Source: Flavobacterium sp. YO12
Lineage (GTDB): Bacteria > Bacteroidota > Bacteroidia > Flavobacteriales > Flavobacteriaceae
Reading direction: 5' to 3'
DNA: 38,944 nt
Assembly: GCF_004119495.1 (NCBI RefSeq)
Contig: NZ_NRQU01000046.1
Coordinates: 1-38,944, forward strand
Position numbers and translations under genes: made by a program. Below are positions 25,773-33,160 of this stretch, one piece after another; positions within the stretch are counted from its first letter, which is position 1; each line of letters begins with the position of its first letter. The notes under the pieces were generated by a model. That model saw only the letters and a list, made by a program, of their open reading frames with translations. It searched no databases and was not told the DNA's origin.

Positions 25773-26618
25773 CTACTGAAAAGTAATCTGCTTTAATTTC
25801 TCATTTACTTCAAAGTTTAGGTTATACATTTCTGATATTAATTGAACAATTGTTTTTAAATCTTCCTTTTTGTTTATTCGAACTGTAATTTTCTGGCTGC
25901 GGTATTCTTCAGGAATAGTCACTTTATAACCATAGTTTGTTTCAATATAAGTACAAACAACGCTGAGTTTCTCATTATCAAAATCTGTGAATCTGTTAAA
26001 GTGAGATACTGAAGCTGTTTCTTCTCCATAAGTAAATTTTTCACCTGGTTTAAGTATCCATTTTTTATCTTGGTTTTTCACACTCATCTCAACACTTCCT
26101 TCAAAAAGCTCTACAGTCACCCCCTTTTTAGTATAGCCTTCAACTGTAAAAGAAGTTCCTAATACGGTCGTTATTGTTTCATTACAAAAAACCTGAAAAG
26201 GATGTTTCTTATCTTTCTTAACTTTAAAATAGGCACGACCAGTAACTTCAACTTTTCTGTCAACAGCAAAATTATTGGCGTACACAATTTTAGAATCTGG
26301 GCTCAATTCGACACTTGAACTGTCTGGCAATGCCACAATTTTTAATATTGAAGTCGAATTTTCAATTGTAATTCCAGCAAGATTTACACTGCTGGCCGTA
26401 ACATCTTTATTAAAGTAAATTCCAGTACCAATGAAAATAAAAACCAGCACCGCTGCCGCCGCTGCATAATAACGCCATGGCTTAAACTTTTTCTCTTTTA
26501 CAGGAAATGCTTTTGCCTGAAATGCTTCCCAGGAAGCTTCTTTTTCACTATCAGAATGCGCAACGGGAGTTTCTTCCCATAGTTTTTTCAATTCCTCCTC
26601 TAATTTCTTTTCATCCAT
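25773..26618 (-). CDS. FecR-type anti-sigma factor
   Basis: The 281-aa protein has a cytoplasmic N-terminus (about 1-45, helical with WEETP and ASWEAFQ), a single membrane segment (about 48-66, AAAAVLVFIFIGTGIYF), a FecR domain (about 100-195: GRAYFKVKKDKKHPFQV, TVLGTSFTVEGY, ELFEGSVEM) and a C-terminal DUF4974 domain (about 210-281). It should hold the ECF sigma factor inactive until the receptor's STN domain signals through the periplasm. It follows the small HMA-like gene by 12 bp in the same operon. Confidence 0.92.
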   Translation of the reverse strand: MDEKKLEEELKKLWEETPVAHSDSEKEASWEAFQAKAFPVKEKKFKPWRYYAAAAAVLVFIFIGTGIYFNKDVTASSVNLAGITIENSTSILKIVALPDSSSVELSPDSKIVYANNFAVDRKVEVTGRAYFKVKKDKKHPFQVFCNETITTVLGTSFTVEGYTKKGVTVELFEGSVEMSVKNQDKKWILKPGEKFTYGEETASVSHFNRFTDFDNEKLSVVCTYIETNYGYKVTIPEEYRSQKITVRINKKEDLKTIVQLISEMYNLNFEVNEKLKQITFQ

Positions 26619-26630
26619 ATCTTTTGAGCG

Positions 26631-26840
26631 CTAAAGTTTTTGACAATGAAATCCTTGTTTATTAAAAACGCCATAAACCATTTCTTTTATTTCTCTATTG
26701 GTTTCAATTCGTAAAATTTTATTAGAATCCTCCAAATCAAAATTCATGATACAATCAGAAATGATAAACTGCAGAAGTGCAACCATAAAGCTTGCATCTT
26801 CCTTGCTTTTTACATCTGTTTTATAAGATTCAATATGCAT
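26631..26840 (-). CDS. Small HMA-fold-like protein without CxxC
   Basis: The 69-aa protein lies between the sigma and FecR-type genes, 12 bp from FecR. Its C-terminal half MNFDLEDSNKILRIET...VFNKQGFHCQKL lines up with the CopZ-like protein at 5650 (WNVDTDNADKILTVQS...IIKSKGFKAEPI). The N-terminal half starts HIESYKTDVKSKEDASFMVA, where the CGGC motif should be. So the fold looks like a heavy-metal-associated domain but the cysteine pair is missing. No enzymatic function can be read. Given its place it may take part in sigma or FecR regulation. The similarity was found by eye. Confidence 0.65.
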   Translation of the reverse strand: MHIESYKTDVKSKEDASFMVALLQFIISDCIMNFDLEDSNKILRIETNREIKEMVYGVFNKQGFHCQKL

Positions 26841-26887
26841 TTTAAGTTCTCTTTTTTTATATATAACAAACGAGAACAGAAAAGTTC

Positions 26888-27409
26888 CTAATGATCTTCT
26901 ATTTTTTTTCGAATAAATTTACTGGCGAGATAAATATGATTGGCAATAGTCTTTTCAGAAAGATCTGTAAGCTCTGCAATCTCCTTATAGCTAAGGTTTT
27001 CCAGTTTATGTAGTGTAAATATTTTTTGCTGCTGTTCAGGAAGCTGATTTATGAAGTTATACAGTTTTTCTTTTCTTTCTTCAAAAACTGTGGTATCAGT
27101 ATCTTCCTCTTCAAATTCAAATCGCAGAGAATCAAGTTGAACTACTTTGTTTTCTCTATTAACATGATTAATAATGATGTTTTTGCATATGGTAAACAAT
27201 TGCTTGTCAAACAAAACATCTTCATGCAGTAATTCTCTCTTATTATAAAGTCTTAAAAAAGTTTCTTGAATAAAATCCTGCGGAGTAAGAACTGTAAAAT
27301 CAAATCGTTTTGCAATACTTATCAGCTTATCGTAGTAACTTAGATACGCTTTCTTGAAAGCCTCCTCATTACCATTCTTTAAACTTAATATAAACTTTCT
27401 ATTGTCCAT
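26888..27409 (-). CDS. ECF-type RNA polymerase sigma factor
   Basis: The 173-aa protein has region 2 (about 10-75: LISIAKRFDFTVLTPQDFIQETFLRLY) and region 4 (about 118-170: LPEQQQKIFTLHKLENLSYKEIAELTDLSEKTIANHIYLASKFIRKKI, a helix-turn-helix). It lacks region 3, as expected for extracytoplasmic-function factors. It starts an operon with the HMA-like protein, FecR, TonB receptor and DUF4249 protein. It is thus the expected activator of the receptor genes, released when substrate binds. I found no consensus TAnnTTTG box at its own start. Confidence 0.93.
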   Translation of the reverse strand: MDNRKFILSLKNGNEEAFKKAYLSYYDKLISIAKRFDFTVLTPQDFIQETFLRLYNKRELLHEDVLFDKQLFTICKNIIINHVNRENKVVQLDSLRFEFEEEDTDTTVFEERKEKLYNFINQLPEQQQKIFTLHKLENLSYKEIAELTDLSEKTIANHIYLASKFIRKKIEDH

Positions 27410-27784
27410 AATGCAAATACGATAATTAGTCTTAACTCAATGTCTAAAATAATATTGTATTTTAAAATTGGCATTAAAGACTTTTTTACTTAGTTCCTTA
27501 AGCAAATCTTAAGCTGCAAATTACAGGAATTTAATTCGAAAAATGAGCAACGTGAAAAGAAAATAGTACAAAAAAAGTATTCTTTTCAGCTTTATTAGCG
27601 CTGATAATCCCAAAAAACACAAATTTTTATCTTACAAAAAATAAGCGTATTTTTAACTGTTATTTTCTTTTTAAAATTCAGTTTTACAATTTGCAATCAT
27701 TCCTTAAAAAAAATCGTTAAAAATTACAGAATACAGAACTTATAAATTGTTTTTATCATAAATAAAGTAAATAAGTCCTTTTCT
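27410..27784. other. Divergent spacer with two inverted repeats
   Basis: No gene is visible. A perfect 9-bp inverted repeat TGAAAAGAA/TTCTTTTCA (27553-27561 with 27580-27588) and a near-perfect palindrome TTATTAGC/GCTGATAA (27592-27607, one mismatch pair) lie side by side. Either could be an operator. No TAnnTTTG box was found for either flanking gene. Confidence 0.5.
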
Positions 27785-30409
27785 ATGAAAGAAATAAACC
27801 AAACCGAAACTACCTTGCACTCCCTTCAAAAAAGAATTGTTGCTTTTTTCTCGAAAAACGGGAAATTGTTAGGTCAAATTACCTTGACCTTAATTTTCTT
27901 TATAATTGGTTTTTGGTTTATAAAAGAAGAACAAAGTGAATTGTATCAGATAAAAAACAGTATTACCGCAGCGCAGCCACAATGGATTTTGGTTGCCGTA
28001 CTTGTTACAATTCTATATATTTTTCTTCAAGGTTTATTGTATGTAGTTTCGTTTTCTGCCATTGGAGCTAATATCAGCTGGAAAGATGCCAACGCTTTAT
28101 TTATAAAACGAAATTTTATAAGTGTATTTCTTCCTGCGGGAGGTATCACATCACTTTTATTCTTTACCGAACGTTTGTCAAAAAAAGGAACAACGAAAAC
28201 TGAAATTCATTTAGCCTCTGCTTTATACGGATTTGTTGGAATTTTATCAGTCGTACTTCTTGCAATACCTCTCTTTCTTTTTTCTTTATTAAAAGGAAGC
28301 ATCGGCTATAGCGAATGGCTGGTTTTAGGACTTGTTATCTTTATTCTGCCGCTGCTTTTTGTTTTAATTAATTCGATTATTCAAAAAGGGAGTTTTTATA
28401 AATTTCTGCTGAAAAGTTTCCCAAAAACAGAACGTTTTATAACTGATTTGCAACAGCATAAAATCAATAGAAAAAGCTTTCTTAAAATTGTACTTTGTTC
28501 TTTATTAATTGATCTTACAGGAATTATACATATCTATATTGGTATGAAAGCCATACAGGTCGAAGCTTCTCTCCTAGCTGCTTCAATTGCATATGTAGTT
28601 GCCGTAATCTTTTTAATAGTTTCTCCTTTATTAAGAGGTCTTGGCGCTGTCGAAGTCTCTATGAGCTATATCTTAATTAAATATGGTTTTAATAATATGG
28701 AAGCCGTTGCAATAACACTATTCTATCGTGTTTTCGAGTTCTGGCTGCCGTTGCTTGCCGCTGTATTCTTGTTTGCTTCAAGAATCCAAAAACTGATTTT
28801 GCGTATAGTTCCTGCACTGCTTTTGTTTGTACTTGGTGTTATAAATATTATTTCGGTTGTAACGCCTGCCATTCACAGCAGACTTTTAACTCTTAAAGAT
28901 ATTCTGCCTATTGAAGCTATACATACCTCAAACTATTTGGTGCTCACTACTGGTTTATTTCTACTGGTAACGGCAGCTTTTATGCTTAAAGGACTTCGAA
29001 TGGCTTGGTGGTTTGCCGTCTTATTATCTATAATTTCACTGATTGGAAACCTTACAAAAGCAATTGATTTTGAAGAATCTGCTATTGCATTTTTAGTACT
29101 TTGCGTTTTAATTGCGACACGAAAAGAATACTATATCAAAACAAATCGTAGACTGAGTCTTATTGGTTTACAAACTTCATTATTAAGCATATTAGCCGTT
29201 TTAATTTATGGAGTGCTTGGCTTTTATTTCTTCGACAAAAAACACTTTAATATTGATTTTAGTTTTATAGAATCTATTCGATATACACTTCAAAACTATT
29301 TTCTAGTTGGCAGCGATAATCTGCATCCAACAGGAACATTTGCGATGCATTTTTTACTATCGCTCAAAATCAGCGGATTTCTTTCTTTTGCTTTCTTAAT
29401 TTTTACATTGGTAAAACCTTCAATTCTAAAAAACACTGTCACTGCACAAGAAAAAGAAATTGCCACTGTACTTCTAGAACAATATGGTAATTCGAGTTTG
29501 GATTATTTCAAAACCTATTTTGATAAAATGCTTTTTATTTCAAAGAATCAAAATGCGTTTCTTTCTTATAGATTATCAGGAAACTTTGCGGTTGTACTAG
29601 AAAATCCCGTTGGACGTGATGAACAAGAAATCTGTTCTTGTATTCTTGAATTTGATAAATACTGTTATGATTATGGATTAAGAAGTATGTTTTATCGCAT
29701 TCCTGAAGCCAACTTAAAATTGTATACTCAAATGGGTAAAAAATACTTTTTTGTTGGTCAGGCTGCTGTTGTAGATTTACAGGAATTTCATCTTGAAGGA
29801 CAAAACAGAAAGTCTTTGCGCAACTCTATAAAAAAAATCACCGATTTAGGTTTGCGAGCTGTTATTAACGAGCCTCCAATAAAAGATGGTTTACTACAGC
29901 AAATAAAAGCCGTGAGCGATCAATGGCTTATAGAAACTTCACGAAAAGAAGTACTTTTTTCTCAGGGCATTTTTCTTTGGGAAGAACTCAAAAAACAAAC
30001 CATTATAACGGTAGAAAATAACGAAGGCAAAATTCTTGCGTTCTTAAATATCATTCCGGATTATAAGAAAAATGAAAGCACTTACGACTTAATCAGAAAA
30101 ACAAATGATGTGCCAAATGGCATTATCGATTTTATGATGGTAACACTTTTCAATCATTTAAAATCACAAAATGTTTCTTTTGTAGATCTTGGTCTTGCGC
30201 CTATGAGCGGAATCGAAAACCCGCAGACTATTCAAGAAAAATCAATGAAATACGCTTATGAAAAACTAAAATCATTCTCCCATTATAAAGGCCTTCGCGA
30301 TTTTAAAGACAAATTCTCTCCTTCATGGCAAAATCAGTATATTGTATTTAATGATGATTACGATTTGCTTCAAATTCCGCAGGTTCTATCAAAAGTAATT
30401 AAAAGTTGA
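27785..30409 (+). CDS. mprF: MprF-like lipid aminoacyltransferase/flippase
   Basis: The 874-aa protein has a membrane domain up to about residue 550 with a dozen or more helices, including the lysyltransferase-flippase (UPF0104-type) segment with FLPAGGITSLLFF. The cytoplasmic C-terminal domain (about 555-870) is the LPG synthetase C-terminal (DUF2156) fold of the GNAT type: NFAVVLENPVGRDEQEICSCI, YFFVGQAAVVDLQEF, RKSLRNSIKK, then FVDLGLAPMSG. The family uses aminoacyl-tRNA to add lysine or another amino acid to a membrane lipid and then flips it outward, which gives resistance to cationic peptides. The amino acid and lipid used here cannot be told from sequence. It is monocistronic, followed by a repeat-rich spacer. 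Confidence 0.88.
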   Translation: MKEINQTETTLHSLQKRIVAFFSKNGKLLGQITLTLIFFIIGFWFIKEEQSELYQIKNSITAAQPQWILVAVLVTILYIFLQGLLYVVSFSAIGANISWKDANALFIKRNFISVFLPAGGITSLLFFTERLSKKGTTKTEIHLASALYGFVGILSVVLLAIPLFLFSLLKGSIGYSEWLVLGLVIFILPLLFVLINSIIQKGSFYKFLLKSFPKTERFITDLQQHKINRKSFLKIVLCSLLIDLTGIIHIYIGMKAIQVEASLLAASIAYVVAVIFLIVSPLLRGLGAVEVSMSYILIKYGFNNMEAVAITLFYRVFEFWLPLLAAVFLFASRIQKLILRIVPALLLFVLGVINIISVVTPAIHSRLLTLKDILPIEAIHTSNYLVLTTGLFLLVTAAFMLKGLRMAWWFAVLLSIISLIGNLTKAIDFEESAIAFLVLCVLIATRKEYYIKTNRRLSLIGLQTSLLSILAVLIYGVLGFYFFDKKHFNIDFSFIESIRYTLQNYFLVGSDNLHPTGTFAMHFLLSLKISGFLSFAFLIFTLVKPSILKNTVTAQEKEIATVLLEQYGNSSLDYFKTYFDKMLFISKNQNAFLSYRLSGNFAVVLENPVGRDEQEICSCILEFDKYCYDYGLRSMFYRIPEANLKLYTQMGKKYFFVGQAAVVDLQEFHLEGQNRKSLRNSIKKITDLGLRAVINEPPIKDGLLQQIKAVSDQWLIETSRKEVLFSQGIFLWEELKKQTIITVENNEGKILAFLNIIPDYKKNESTYDLIRKTNDVPNGIIDFMMVTLFNHLKSQNVSFVDLGLAPMSGIENPQTIQEKSMKYAYEKLKSFSHYKGLRDFKDKFSPSWQNQYIVFNDDYDLLQIPQVLSKVIKS

Positions 30410-30413
30410 GTCG

Positions 30414-30457
30414 AAAGTTGTAAAGTTGAAAGTCTTAAAGTCCAAAGTCATAAAGTC
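30414..30457. repeat. AAAGT tandem array with 15-bp period
   Basis: AAAGT occurs six times with spacings 8, 7, 8, 7, 8. The units therefore form three composite 15-bp repeats (8+7). It starts 5 bp after the MprF-like stop. Confidence 0.75.
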
Positions 30458-30466
30458 AAAAAAAAA

Positions 30467-30620
30467 GCTCCGGAGGAGCGGAATACTTATAGAAATTGTA
30501 TACCCCGTGATTTCAAGCTCCAGAGGAGCGGAACCTGTATTTTTTAAAAATATGTCGCTCCTCTGGAGCTTTTTGTGCATAGAAATAAATTGTGCTATAA
30601 ATATTCCGCTCCTCTGGAGC
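30467..30620. repeat. Four copies of a palindromic GCTCCAGAGGAGCG element
   Basis: Copies at 30467-30480 (one mismatch) and 30517-30530 on plus, and 30556-30569 and 30607-30620 on minus. Each core is itself a GCTCC/GGAGC palindrome. Copies 2 and 3 face each other around about 25 nt and would form a long hairpin. Confidence 0.85.
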
Positions 30621-30669
30621 TTTCAAAACAAACAAAAAACTCTGCAATAGCTGGTATTCAATAAAAAAA

Positions 30670-30719
30670 CGTTTAACTTAATTACATTCAGCTAAAACTC
30701 AATGTTATTAAGTTAAGGA
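30670..30719. repeat. Long inverted repeat around TTAACTTAAT
   Basis: The left side TTTAACTTAATTACATT pairs with AATGTTATTAAGTTAAGG with few mismatches, around AGCTAAAACTC. A second, one-sided copy, CTTAACTTAATGACATTGAG, lies near 30844-30864 (19 of 20 matches to the complement of the right arm). Confidence 0.7.
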
Positions 30720-30957
30720 AAAATTTGTAATGCCTTAGCAAGCAAATATCTAACCTTTACAGAAATAACAATATTGTGTTTAAACTTTGCGTCTTAGTAC
30801 CCAATGGTTATCGGGATCGTGAGATTAATTTTGTCTTCTAAAAGCTTAACTTAATGACATTGAGCTAAAGCTGGAGGCTATTCATTTTCTTTCCTCTTTT
30901 CAAAGTGCCGAAGGATTTCCATAAAATCTGTGGCAAAAAACAATACTAAAAGATCTT

Positions 30958-31737
30958 TTATTTCTGAGGAAGCAAATCATCTAAATCGGACAATTTATAA
31001 AACTTAAGATCATTTAGTTTCATGTACTTGCAGATAAACTCCAAAGTTTCAATTTTTACCTGATAATTTTCGGTTACATTTTTCACTGGTTTATGACCGC
31101 ACAAAAGCAAAATTTTATTGTTTTTCTTGGCATAATCAAGTAATTCTAAAACATAAGGAATACTAAAATGAATGTGACTGTTATCAATATCAAAAGCAAA
31201 AACTATTTTTTTATTATTAAAATAACTATCCTGCTTTTCTGGAACTTCACCACCAAAAGCTCTTCCTCTAATAATTTTAAAATCGGCAGATAATGCCTTA
31301 TCAAGCGCATCAGATCTTAAACCGTAAGGATATGCAAATGAAGTCACCTTAAAAGATTTCTTTTTCATGGAAGCAATCATAGGATCAATTTCCTGCTTCA
31401 TATATTCATCGATTCCGTTTTTCTGTACAAATTTTACCGCATTGTAATGATGATAGCCATGACCTGCAATTTCATGCCCTTCTTTTTGAAGCTGCAGCAG
31501 TTTTTTCATTTGTGGAGCTCCAATAGAATCTATTCTGCAAACATTAAAAGTTGCTTTCCATCCATATTTCTTCAAAGCCTGATCAGCCTCAAACCATTCA
31601 TCAACATAAGCATCATCAAAAGATAAAATTACGCCAGCCTCATATGAATTTGGCTCTGGTTTTTGCTTTTTACCGTCACAGCCTAAAAAGATTAGTAACA
31701 GTAAAAACGTCATTATTTTGATCGAAAAAGACTTCAT
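30958..31737 (-). CDS. NodB-type polysaccharide deacetylase lipoprotein
   Basis: I start at ATG 31737 (259 aa, MKSFSIKIMTFL), because a -7 box at 31792-31799 lies inside any longer version. A lipoprotein signal ends IFLGC (Cys 20). The NodB fold is present: LSFDDAY with the metal Asp pair (41-42), HEIAGHGYHH (H-x4-H zinc ligands), then FAYPYG and LLLCGH near the end. Such enzymes remove N- or O-acetyl groups from cell-wall or capsule sugars. The substrate is unknown. It is monocistronic, with a repeat-rich spacer downstream. The gene is on the opposite strand to its neighbours. Confidence 0.88.
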   Translation of the reverse strand: MKSFSIKIMTFLLLLIFLGCDGKKQKPEPNSYEAGVILSFDDAYVDEWFEADQALKKYGWKATFNVCRIDSIGAPQMKKLLQLQKEGHEIAGHGYHHYNAVKFVQKNGIDEYMKQEIDPMIASMKKKSFKVTSFAYPYGLRSDALDKALSADFKIIRGRAFGGEVPEKQDSYFNNKKIVFAFDIDNSHIHFSIPYVLELLDYAKKNNKILLLCGHKPVKNVTENYQVKIETLEFICKYMKLNDLKFYKLSDLDDLLPQK

Positions 31738-31791
31738 AAATTGTTGTAAATTATTTGATAGTAAATTTTGTTGAATGATAAAATTAAGATC

Positions 31792-31799
31792 CAAATATA
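31792..31799 (-). promoter_or_regulatory. -7 box of the deacetylase gene
   Basis: TATATTTG on the minus strand matches TAnnTTTG. It places the RNA start near 31786 and supports the start at 31737. No clear TTG at -33. Confidence 0.5.
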
Positions 31800-31924
31800 A
31801 ACTTTTTTTGAAATCATTTACTTACACAGCATATAAATAATATGCTTCTATATTCTCTATTATTTTTCTTGTAACAGGTTGTACTTTTAACTATTTTTAT
31901 AGTCAATAATTTCTCCGCTTTCAG

Positions 31925-32842
31925 ATGATTATAAAGAAAAAAGACACTTGGTTTAAAATGCTCTTTGAATGGAAAGGTTCTGTTCTGCCACAGCTCTTGC
32001 CTAGACTTCTATTATTACTGTTATTCTCCTTTACAGTAGTTTATTTTAAGCCTTATCTTATACAATACAACTTACATATAAATCCTGCCATTTTTACTTT
32101 GTTTGGAATCGCGCTTGCTATTTTCCTCGGATTTAGAAATAGTGTAAGTTACGACAGATTTTGGGAAGGTCGAAAACTTTGGGGCGCACTGCTTAACGAC
32201 ACTCGATCTCTAGCCAGACAAAGCATTACTTTGATTAATGATAATGCTTATGAAGCAAAACGCGATAACTTCCTTAACTTACTAATCGCATTCGTTTACA
32301 GTCTCAAACATCAGCTTAGAGAAACAGATTCGGCACAAGACATGACGCGTCTGCTTCCAAAAGATTTTGCAGAGCAACTTAAAGAAGTACAATTTAAACC
32401 TGTGATCATTTTACGTGAATTAGGAATTTGGGTAAAAAATGCCAAATCTGAAAACAAGATTGACAGCATTACCCAACTAGCATTCGAAGAAAACCTAAAC
32501 AAACTCTCAGATATAGTTGGCGGCTGCGAAAGAATCGCCAGCACACCTATTCCCTATACTTATAGTGTATTACTGCACAGAACCGTTTATATTTATTGCT
32601 TTTTATTGTCTTTTGGCTTTGTAGAAACAATGGGATGGATTACACCTTTTATAATTGTATTTATTGCATATACTTTTGTAGCGCTTGAAGCAATTGCTGA
32701 TGAATTAGAAAACCCTTTTGGACTTCAGCCCAATGATCTTGCTTTAGATACAATGTCGCAAATGATAGAAAACACACTTTTAGAATTGAACAATAAAAAA
32801 GTAACTCCAATAACAAATTTAAATGACTATTGTATTTCTTAG
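31925..32842 (+). CDS. Bestrophin-like ion channel
   Basis: The 305-aa protein has four hydrophobic stretches (about 22-43, 55-70, then two near 220-255) and the bestrophin segment FLGFRNSVSYDRFWEGRKLWGAL (about 68-90), where R-x-S-x-x-Y-x-R-x-x-E-x-R is typical. Bacterial homologues (UPF0187) form pentameric channels for ions; whether this one passes cations or anions is not clear from sequence. The C-terminal part keeps ELENPFGLQPNDLALD, the conserved acidic cluster of the family. It is transcribed alone, with a TonB-receptor fragment 34 bp downstream. Confidence 0.9.
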   Translation: MIIKKKDTWFKMLFEWKGSVLPQLLPRLLLLLLFSFTVVYFKPYLIQYNLHINPAIFTLFGIALAIFLGFRNSVSYDRFWEGRKLWGALLNDTRSLARQSITLINDNAYEAKRDNFLNLLIAFVYSLKHQLRETDSAQDMTRLLPKDFAEQLKEVQFKPVIILRELGIWVKNAKSENKIDSITQLAFEENLNKLSDIVGGCERIASTPIPYTYSVLLHRTVYIYCFLLSFGFVETMGWITPFIIVFIAYTFVALEAIADELENPFGLQPNDLALDTMSQMIENTLLELNNKKVTPITNLNDYCIS

Positions 32843-32876
32843 TTTATAATAGCCAGCCTTACAATTACATCTAATT

Positions 32877-33062
32877 ATGAATAAAGTATTATTAGTTGAA
32901 GACGATCCAAGAGTTGGACTTACTTATAACGTAGACGAAGACAAAACTCTTGTTTTAAGAGGTGGTTCAGGTGTATTTACAGAAAGAGTTCCTTTTGCAT
33001 GGTTAGGATATGCTTATTGTAATGATGGTGTAGGTTACGGAAGCTACGATAAAACAATCTAA
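32877..33062 (+). pseudogene. Fragment of an Oar-like TonB receptor with a start like a response regulator
   Basis: The 61-aa frame reads PRVGLTYNVDEDKTLVLRGG, then FTERVPFAWLGYAY, which is the periplasmic/barrel segment (PRVGFTYDV...LVLRGG...RVPFAWLGYAY) of Oar-like TonB receptors. The first ten residues, MNKVLLVEDD, look like the start of a two-component response regulator. It has no signal peptide and is far too short, so it is probably a recombination remnant. A strong plus-strand terminator follows, so it may still be transcribed with the bestrophin-like gene. Confidence 0.5.
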
Positions 33063-33109
33063 CTCCATCATTCGTTCTAAAAGATTGTATATAATTTTTT
33101 TTTGATTAT

Positions 33110-33147
33110 CCTTCAGTTCCACCTTTAATGGAACTGAGGGATTTTTT
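33110..33147 (+). terminator. Intrinsic terminator
   Basis: A stem CCTTCAGTTCCA (33110-33121) with TGGAACTGAGGG (33129-33140), followed on the plus strand by ATTTTTTAT. No T-run on the minus strand. Confidence 0.8.
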
Positions 33148-33160
33148 ATAGTATAATATA

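Larger units (their letters stand above)
30410..30957. other. 550-bp repeat-rich spacer
   Basis: No gene is supported. From left to right: a 15-bp-period AAAGT array, four copies of a GCTCC(A/G)GAGGAGCG element, a long inverted repeat around TTAACTTAAT, a motif TTTAAACTTTGCGTC, and a second copy of CTTAACTTAATGACATTGAG. Confidence 0.8.

Noticed and set aside
30467..30620. Possible CRISPR array
   Set aside because: Only four short copies in both orientations with spacers of unequal length, and no cas genes. It is a dispersed palindromic repeat.
32877..33062. A real response regulator
   Set aside because: Only the first ten residues match; there is no phosphoacceptor Asp, no conserved Lys and no output domain.
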